10,060 nucleotides of DNA. It comes from JAAZMA01 sp036720245 (lineage in GTDB: Bacteria > Bacillota > Clostridia > Tissierellales > Tepidimicrobiaceae). The notes beneath the pieces were generated by a model. It was not told the origin of the DNA. It saw only the letters and a program-made list of their open reading frames with translations, and did no database searches. Of this stretch, positions 5,514-10,060 are shown piece by piece. Numbering within the stretch: the stretch's first letter is position 1; every line of letters starts with the position of its first letter. The DNA is taken from NCBI GenBank assembly GCA_036720245.1, contig DAIMNI010000072.1, forward strand, positions 1-10,060, in the 5' to 3' direction. Position numbers and translations under genes: made by a program.

Positions 5514-6878
5514 ATGAGTGATGGGTTAAGAAGTTTCAATAAATTTGACAAAAAAAGAATTGCAACAATAATGGCTTTAGCCCTACCGGCAATGATTGAA
5601 AATATCCTACAGGTTCTCATTGGAACTGTAGATACTTATTTTATTGGCAAGATTGGTACAGAAGCCATAGCTGGTGTGGGGATCACCAATTTAATTATGA
5701 ATATTTATATTGCATTTTTTCTTGCATTAGGGGTAGGTGCTACTACCATTGTATCGAGAAATATAGGTTCTAATAATATTGAAAATGCTAATAATGCAGT
5801 AAAACAATCTATTATAATGGCTTTAGGTATAGGTGTAGTTTTTGGAATAATAAACCTTATTTTTTCTAAAAATATACTACTTTTTTTAGGGGCAGAAGAA
5901 AAAGTACTTCAATATGCCTTACCATATTTTATCTCTGTAGCAGTTCCATCTGTTTTCTTATGTCTTATGATGATTTTATCTAGTAGCTTGAGGGGAGCTG
6001 GAGATACTAAAACACCTATGAAAATAGCAATTGTGTCAAATATTATTAATATAGTTCTGGATTATATATTAATATTTGGTATATTTAACTTCAATGGGCT
6101 TGGTATTTTAGGGGCAGGTATAGCTACTACTATTTCTAGAATAGTGGGTGTTATTCTTTTATTAATAAAGATTAATAGTAATGAAACAAAAATACATATT
6201 GATGTGTTTGGTAAATGGAGTATTGATAAGGATATTTTGAAATCCATTACTAAAATTGGACTGCCTGCTGGAGTTGAAAAATTAATCATGAGGTTCGGGC
6301 AACTTGTATATGGCGGATTGATTATAAAACTTGGTACTAAGGCATATGCAGCTCATAATATTGCAGGAACTATAGAATCATTTTCTTATTTACCGGGAAT
6401 GGGCTTTGGGGTAGCAGCAGCTACCTTAGTTGGACAAAGTCTTGGTGCAAAAAAGGCTGATGAAGCCCAAAAATACGGATTGATGTCCTACTTTTTATCA
6501 ACAGGATTTATGGTAATAGTAGCTGCTGCTTTCTATATATTTGCTCCATTTCTAGCAGGATTATTTAGTGAAGACTTAGAAGTAATTGCCCTAGTTGTTA
6601 AAGTATTGAGAATCATAGCCCTATTTCAGCCATTTTTATGCATAACGCTTGTAATTACATCGGCACTTCAAGGGGCAGGAGATACAAAGTTTCCTATGTA
6701 TTCAACATTTATTGGAATATGGGGAGTACGGGTACTAGGAACATATATACTAGGAATAAAATTGAACTTGGGGCTAGTTGGCGTATGGTTATCATATGCT
6801 CTAGATGTAACAGTTCGGGGAATTATTTTAATGATTCGATTTATGAAAGGTAAGTGGAAGGAAATTGAAATTGGGTAA
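5514..6878 (+). CDS. MATE-family multidrug efflux transporter
   Basis: A 454-residue membrane protein with about 12 hydrophobic segments, the usual length and topology for the family. MATE proteins export cationic drugs and metabolites in exchange for sodium ions or protons. The first segment follows a short basic cytoplasmic start (FDKKRIATIMALALPAM). The two halves carry the matching motifs LRGAGDTK (159-166) and LQGAGDTK (385-392), the family's internal duplication signature. The early VDTYFIGKIGTEAIAGVG block (39-56) is also diagnostic. The basic tail MKGKWKEIEIG is intact. The start at ATG 5514 has a strong ribosome site six bases away. It is the first gene of a probable operon and is directly downstream of the palindrome-overlapped promoter, so induction by a ligand-sensing repressor is likely. 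Substrate and subfamily cannot be fixed from this sequence. Confidence 0.93.
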   Translation: MSDGLRSFNKFDKKRIATIMALALPAMIENILQVLIGTVDTYFIGKIGTEAIAGVGITNLIMNIYIAFFLALGVGATTIVSRNIGSNNIENANNAVKQSIIMALGIGVVFGIINLIFSKNILLFLGAEEKVLQYALPYFISVAVPSVFLCLMMILSSSLRGAGDTKTPMKIAIVSNIINIVLDYILIFGIFNFNGLGILGAGIATTISRIVGVILLLIKINSNETKIHIDVFGKWSIDKDILKSITKIGLPAGVEKLIMRFGQLVYGGLIIKLGTKAYAAHNIAGTIESFSYLPGMGFGVAAATLVGQSLGAKKADEAQKYGLMSYFLSTGFMVIVAAAFYIFAPFLAGLFSEDLEVIALVVKVLRIIALFQPFLCITLVITSALQGAGDTKFPMYSTFIGIWGVRVLGTYILGIKLNLGLVGVWLSYALDVTVRGIILMIRFMKGKWKEIEIG

Positions 6879-6944
6879 TATAATTTTATCAAGTAATCAT
6901 TGGATATTTATATTATTATCGAATAACTATATAAAGGAGATATT

Positions 6945-7883
6945 ATGTGTACAGCTATAAAAATGAATTATAAAGATGGTTGCATTATGGGAAGGACAAT
7001 GGATTATGAAGTTCCTTTAGATTATAATGTAATATATTTACCAAAAAACTATAATTTTTGTAATGATTTAATGGATAAGCCATTGTATTCAAAATATAAA
7101 GTATTGGGGATATGTTTTGAAAATCGAGATCCACTAAAGGATGGTATAAACGAACATGGATTAATGGGGGTTACCAATGTTTTTTCGGGGTTCAATCTTT
7201 ATGATAATCAAGTGAAACCAGAAAAGTTTAATATTTCTAGTTTAGATTATTTTACCTATGCACTCTCAAACTATAAATCTATAAAGGAATTAATTGAAGA
7301 CTTGCCAAATATTCACATATCTACTAAAGATCATAGGGAAGAGGGTGTAATATCACCAGATTTTCATTTTATGTTTGCCGATAATACTAAAAGATGTATT
7401 GTCATTGAACCTAGAAAAGGGGAATTGATATATTATGAAAATCCATATGATGTGATGACAAATTCACCTGGATTTAAATCTCATATTAGAAGACTAAATC
7501 AATTTTTAGATTTAGATAAGCTTGAAGATTTCAATTCTGCTAAAAATTTGCCAGGAGGATATGATCCTATTTCTAGATTTATTAAAGCCTTTTATTTAAA
7601 TAAAACGAATATTAGACCCAGAAACTTTAAAGAAGCACTTTCATATTCTTATAATATACTGGCTGCAATGACTATGCCAAATGGATTTGTTAGAAACCAA
7701 AAGTATAATCACACTACTTATACTAGATATATTTGTGCTTATGATTCAAAAAGCAAACTACTAACTGTAAAATCTGATACTAATCCAAGGGTTTATCAAT
7801 TAGGATTTGAAGACATAGAGGACGAGGATAAGAGACAAGCATTTTTCTTAGATAAGGATTTTATAGTAGAAAAGTTAAAATAA
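6945..7883 (+). CDS. Choloylglycine-hydrolase-family Ntn amidase (linear amide hydrolase)
   Basis: A 312-residue enzyme of the N-terminal-nucleophile family that includes bile salt hydrolases, penicillin V acylases and N-acyl-lactone or peptide amidases. Removal of Met1 exposes the catalytic Cys2. The other active-site positions are readable: R17 and D20 in GRTMDYE, N78 in GVTNVF, N173 in MTNSPGF and R211 in ISRFIKAF. There is no signal peptide, so it is probably cytoplasmic. The ribosome site AAAGGAGA (6934-6941) is near ideal. It lies 66 bases after the MATE gene and 31 before the ABC gene, with no clear terminator or strong promoter between, so co-transcription is likely. Whether it cleaves conjugated bile salts or another acyl amide cannot be told from these residues. 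Its position between two exporters suggests processing or detoxification of an amide-containing compound, which is inference. Confidence 0.88.
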   Translation: MCTAIKMNYKDGCIMGRTMDYEVPLDYNVIYLPKNYNFCNDLMDKPLYSKYKVLGICFENRDPLKDGINEHGLMGVTNVFSGFNLYDNQVKPEKFNISSLDYFTYALSNYKSIKELIEDLPNIHISTKDHREEGVISPDFHFMFADNTKRCIVIEPRKGELIYYENPYDVMTNSPGFKSHIRRLNQFLDLDKLEDFNSAKNLPGGYDPISRFIKAFYLNKTNIRPRNFKEALSYSYNILAAMTMPNGFVRNQKYNHTTYTRYICAYDSKSKLLTVKSDTNPRVYQLGFEDIEDEDKRQAFFLDKDFIVEKLK

Positions 7884-7914
7884 ATTATAAATATAATAAA
7901 TGGGATGGATAAAT

Positions 7915-9678
7915 ATGCAACAAGAGAATATTAAGATTAAATTTGCCCCACCTGAAAACAAAGATAGAATACTATCTTACATAAAGAAACATAAAAGACA
8001 ATTTATAATTACAGCTGTTTCAGGAATATTCTTCAATTCTGCCATTGTACTGGGGCCAATTTTTCAAGGCAAATTATTAGATGCTGCAATAAGTGCAAAT
8101 AATATAAACTATATTTTAAAAGCAGCATTAGAATTTATTGGGGTTACTGTGGCTTTTCAGATTGCTAGATTCTTTAAACGATATTATGTAAGGGACATGG
8201 CTAATCGTATAAGCGGAGATATGCGTATTGGAATAATGGAATCCATACTTAATACAGATTTAAATATATTGGAAAAAGAAAAGACAGGAGATATGATGTC
8301 TACCACTATAGGGGATGTAGATATAGTGGTAGAAGCAGTGAGAAAGACCATTACTGAGTTGTGGGATACTTGGGTTCTTATGGCTGCTTATTGGATAGCC
8401 CTTATGTATTACGATATTAGGATAACCTTAATAGCATCCATACCTATTCCATTAGTCATCCTATTGACTCAATTAATGAAAAAAACTGTTCATTCAAAAT
8501 CTAAAATGGCAAGAACTGCTACTTCAAAATCCACTATTCAAATTAGAAAGATGATTTCAGAAGTGAATATACTTCGTTTATATGGAAGAGAAGGGTCAGA
8601 AATAGAAAGACTAGAAGAAAAATTATCTGAACAAGCTAATAAAAATGTTATAGTTACTGTATTAAAAAATGGATTAGCACCTATATATTCTGCACTAGCC
8701 AGTATTGGAATTATTGTGGTTATTTATCTAGGAGGTAATAAGGTCATTGGTGGCAGTTGGACTATTGGTACCTTTACAGCCTATATAGCTATGTTTACTG
8801 CTTTAGCAGTTAGGACTACAACTGCTGCAAAAGTTTTTAATATTCAACAAGGGGCCAAGGCATCTTGGGATAGGGTTTTAGAGCTGATGAATAATGAAAA
8901 TCAAGTATTCACCCATAAAGTGGATAGCCTTAAACCAAAGAAAATCTCTGTAGAAAACCTTTCCTTTAAATATCCAACTAGTGATGAATACGCTATTAAA
9001 GATATTTCCTTTAATATTTCATCTGGAAATATAGTTGGTATAACTGGTTCTGTAGGTTCGGGGAAATCTGCCTTAGCTCTTGCATTAACAGGATTTTATG
9101 ATTATGAAGGGAAAATTCTTTTGGACAATGTAGATTTAAATCAGATGGAATATGAACAAAAAATAGCAAATATCACATATATGGGACATGATTCTTTTCT
9201 ATTTTCTAATAGCTTAAAAAATAATATTACTTGGGAATATAATGATACTGAAAAACTGAATAAAGTATTGAATATTTCTTCTTTAGAAAGGGATATAAAA
9301 GGCTTTGAAAAAGGTATAGACACAGAAGTTGGAGAAAAGGGTACAAAGGTCTCTGGTGGTCAAAAACAAAGAATAGCCTTGGGAAGAGCATTATATAAAG
9401 ATGCCAATATTGTAATACTGGATGATCCTTTTTCTGCTGTAGATATAAATACGGAAGCTAAGATTATTAAGAATTTAAGGGGAAATGTAGGGGACAGAAT
9501 TATTTTCATCTTCTCCCATAGGCTGGATGCCTTTAAATATATGGACACAATATTAGTTTTAGATAAAGGTCAAATTGTTGAAAGAGGAACACATAATGAA
9601 TTAATAAATAAAGAGGGCATATATAATAAGATTATAGATTCACAAAAATTTTTAGGAGATGGATACATTGAAAAATAA
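7915..9678 (+). CDS. ABC exporter half-transporter with degenerate catalytic site
   Basis: A 587-residue fused permease-ATPase. The six-helix exporter domain spans about residues 25-310 and the nucleotide-binding domain about 342-580. The latter has Walker A GSVGSGKS (378-385), signature VSGGQ (479-483), Walker B IVILDD (499-504) and the H-loop His (535). Two sites are unusual. The catalytic Glu after Walker B is Asp504, and the Q-loop Gln is His425 (YMGHDSFLF instead of the usual VPQDxFLF). Such substitutions mark the non-catalytic half of heterodimeric exporters such as TM287/288 and BmrCD. I prefer ATG 7915, preceded by GGGATGG, to ATG 7900, which has no ribosome site. The next gene overlaps its end and is also an ABC exporter, so the two almost certainly form the heterodimer. 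Multidrug or lipid export is likely. Confidence 0.92.
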   Translation: MQQENIKIKFAPPENKDRILSYIKKHKRQFIITAVSGIFFNSAIVLGPIFQGKLLDAAISANNINYILKAALEFIGVTVAFQIARFFKRYYVRDMANRISGDMRIGIMESILNTDLNILEKEKTGDMMSTTIGDVDIVVEAVRKTITELWDTWVLMAAYWIALMYYDIRITLIASIPIPLVILLTQLMKKTVHSKSKMARTATSKSTIQIRKMISEVNILRLYGREGSEIERLEEKLSEQANKNVIVTVLKNGLAPIYSALASIGIIVVIYLGGNKVIGGSWTIGTFTAYIAMFTALAVRTTTAAKVFNIQQGAKASWDRVLELMNNENQVFTHKVDSLKPKKISVENLSFKYPTSDEYAIKDISFNISSGNIVGITGSVGSGKSALALALTGFYDYEGKILLDNVDLNQMEYEQKIANITYMGHDSFLFSNSLKNNITWEYNDTEKLNKVLNISSLERDIKGFEKGIDTEVGEKGTKVSGGQKQRIALGRALYKDANIVILDDPFSAVDINTEAKIIKNLRGNVGDRIIFIFSHRLDAFKYMDTILVLDKGQIVERGTHNELINKEGIYNKIIDSQKFLGDGYIEK

Positions 9679-10060
9679 AATAGTATCTAATGCGGTTAAA
9701 ACAACTTGCAAAAACAAATTAATATATATTATCTTTTTATTTATTGCCATTATAGCTGGTATACTAATGCAATTAGTTCCTCCACAAATATTGAGAAGCA
9801 TTATAGATAATAATATTTCAAAAGGTATATATGAAGGTATATTGGAATTATCCATTTATTATCTAATGGCCATAGTACTAAGTGGTGCCTCTGATTTCCT
9901 TAGAGAATATATGATGGCAATCCTTGGACAAGATATATTGTTAAACATAAGGCTCAATATGGCAAAAAAATTATCCAGATTGCCCATATCATATTTTTCT
10001 AATAATGCTGTTGGGGAAATAATGAGTCAATTTACCTCAGATGTAGATGCTGTAGGAACT
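9668..10060 (+). CDS. Second ABC exporter subunit (5' part, cut by window end)
   Basis: An open frame runs off the window edge and shows 131 residues of an exporter permease domain. Hydrophobic segments fall near residues 16-35 and 60-75. The segment SYFSNNAVGEIMSQF, followed by TSDVDAV, matches the coupling region of type IV ABC exporters and parallels KEKTGDMMSTTIGDVDIV of the preceding gene. The start is probably TTG 9668, placed nine bases after AGGAG (9654-9658). ATG 9659 in the same frame touches that site and is therefore less likely. Either choice overlaps the upstream gene (stop at 9676-9678), which indicates coupled translation and paired assembly. The ATPase domain is outside the window; if the pair is a heterodimer it should carry the intact catalytic Glu. 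Confidence 0.88.
   Translation, partial: MKNKIVSNAVKTTCKNKLIYIIFLFIAIIAGILMQLVPPQILRSIIDNNISKGIYEGILELSIYYLMAIVLSGASDFLREYMMAILGQDILLNIRLNMAKKLSRLPISYFSNNAVGEIMSQFTSDVDAVGT

Noticed and set aside
6638..6853. 71-residue + strand open frame inside the MATE gene
   Set aside because: It is an alternative frame of a clear transporter gene, with no ribosome site and no recognisable motif.
6879..6944. Separate promoter for the amidase gene (TTGGAT at 6900 with AT-rich sequence downstream)
   Set aside because: No -10 box lies at proper spacing; the best hexamers are poor matches, so read-through from the MATE promoter is simpler.
7900..7914. Longer start for the first ABC subunit (five extra residues)
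   Set aside because: Only AT-rich sequence precedes ATG 7900, whereas ATG 7915 has GGGATGG at a suitable distance.
1..10060. CRISPR array, tRNA, rRNA or riboswitch
   Set aside because: No regularly spaced repeats, no tRNA cloverleaf arms and no conserved riboswitch or T-box motifs were seen in the non-coding stretches.

Overview
The window is strongly AT-rich. It has purine-rich Shine-Dalgarno sites (AGGAGG/GGGGG type), sigma-A style promoters and short intergenic gaps. All of this fits a low-GC Firmicute, most likely a Clostridia-type anaerobe. That placement is inferred from base composition and protein style; no phylogenetic marker is present. Every gene I can support is on the + strand.

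Left part (1-1779): a worn accessory region. It holds the 3' end of an unidentified gene, a broken fragment resembling an RNase III signature, an intact 94-residue gene resembling colicin-type immunity proteins, and an intact RlaP/YcgL-type nucleotidyltransferase. A possible remnant of a Phd/YefM antitoxin follows. A 19-bp exact direct repeat (85-103 and 1623-1641) brackets most of this segment.

Centre (1697-4615): a two-gene McrBC-type restriction cassette behind its own near-consensus promoter. The McrB-like AAA+ motor (535 aa) overlaps the McrC/LlaJI-like PD-(D/E)XK nuclease (413 aa) by 14 bp. No DNA methyltransferase is present, so type IV-style (modification-dependent) restriction is the simplest reading.

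Scar region (4616-5431): gene remains and DNA structure. It contains the C-terminal scrap of an AlbA_2/HATPase_c_4 (RecG-like or Schlafen-like) regulator, a long near-perfect inverted repeat, a possible IS200/IS605 TnpB tail, a terminator-like hairpin, and an ECF sigma factor that has lost its N-terminal coding region but kept its start site.

Right part (5437-10060): a probable operon of a MATE efflux pump, a choloylglycine-hydrolase-family Ntn amidase, and a pair of ABC exporter half-transporters (the second cut by the window end). It starts from a TTGCAT-N17-TATAAT promoter whose -10 box is embedded in a perfect 38-bp palindrome, a classic repressor-operator layout. The first ABC subunit has a degenerate catalytic site (Asp for the Walker B Glu, His for the Q-loop Gln), as expected of one half of a heterodimeric exporter. 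The group looks like a drug or small-molecule efflux and amide-hydrolysis module under local repressor control.

I found no convincing case for a wholly new system. The best leads are the palindrome-controlled efflux/amidase operon, the McrBC cassette with an unassigned N-terminal domain next to an RlaP gene, and the unexplained 50-bp inverted repeat.
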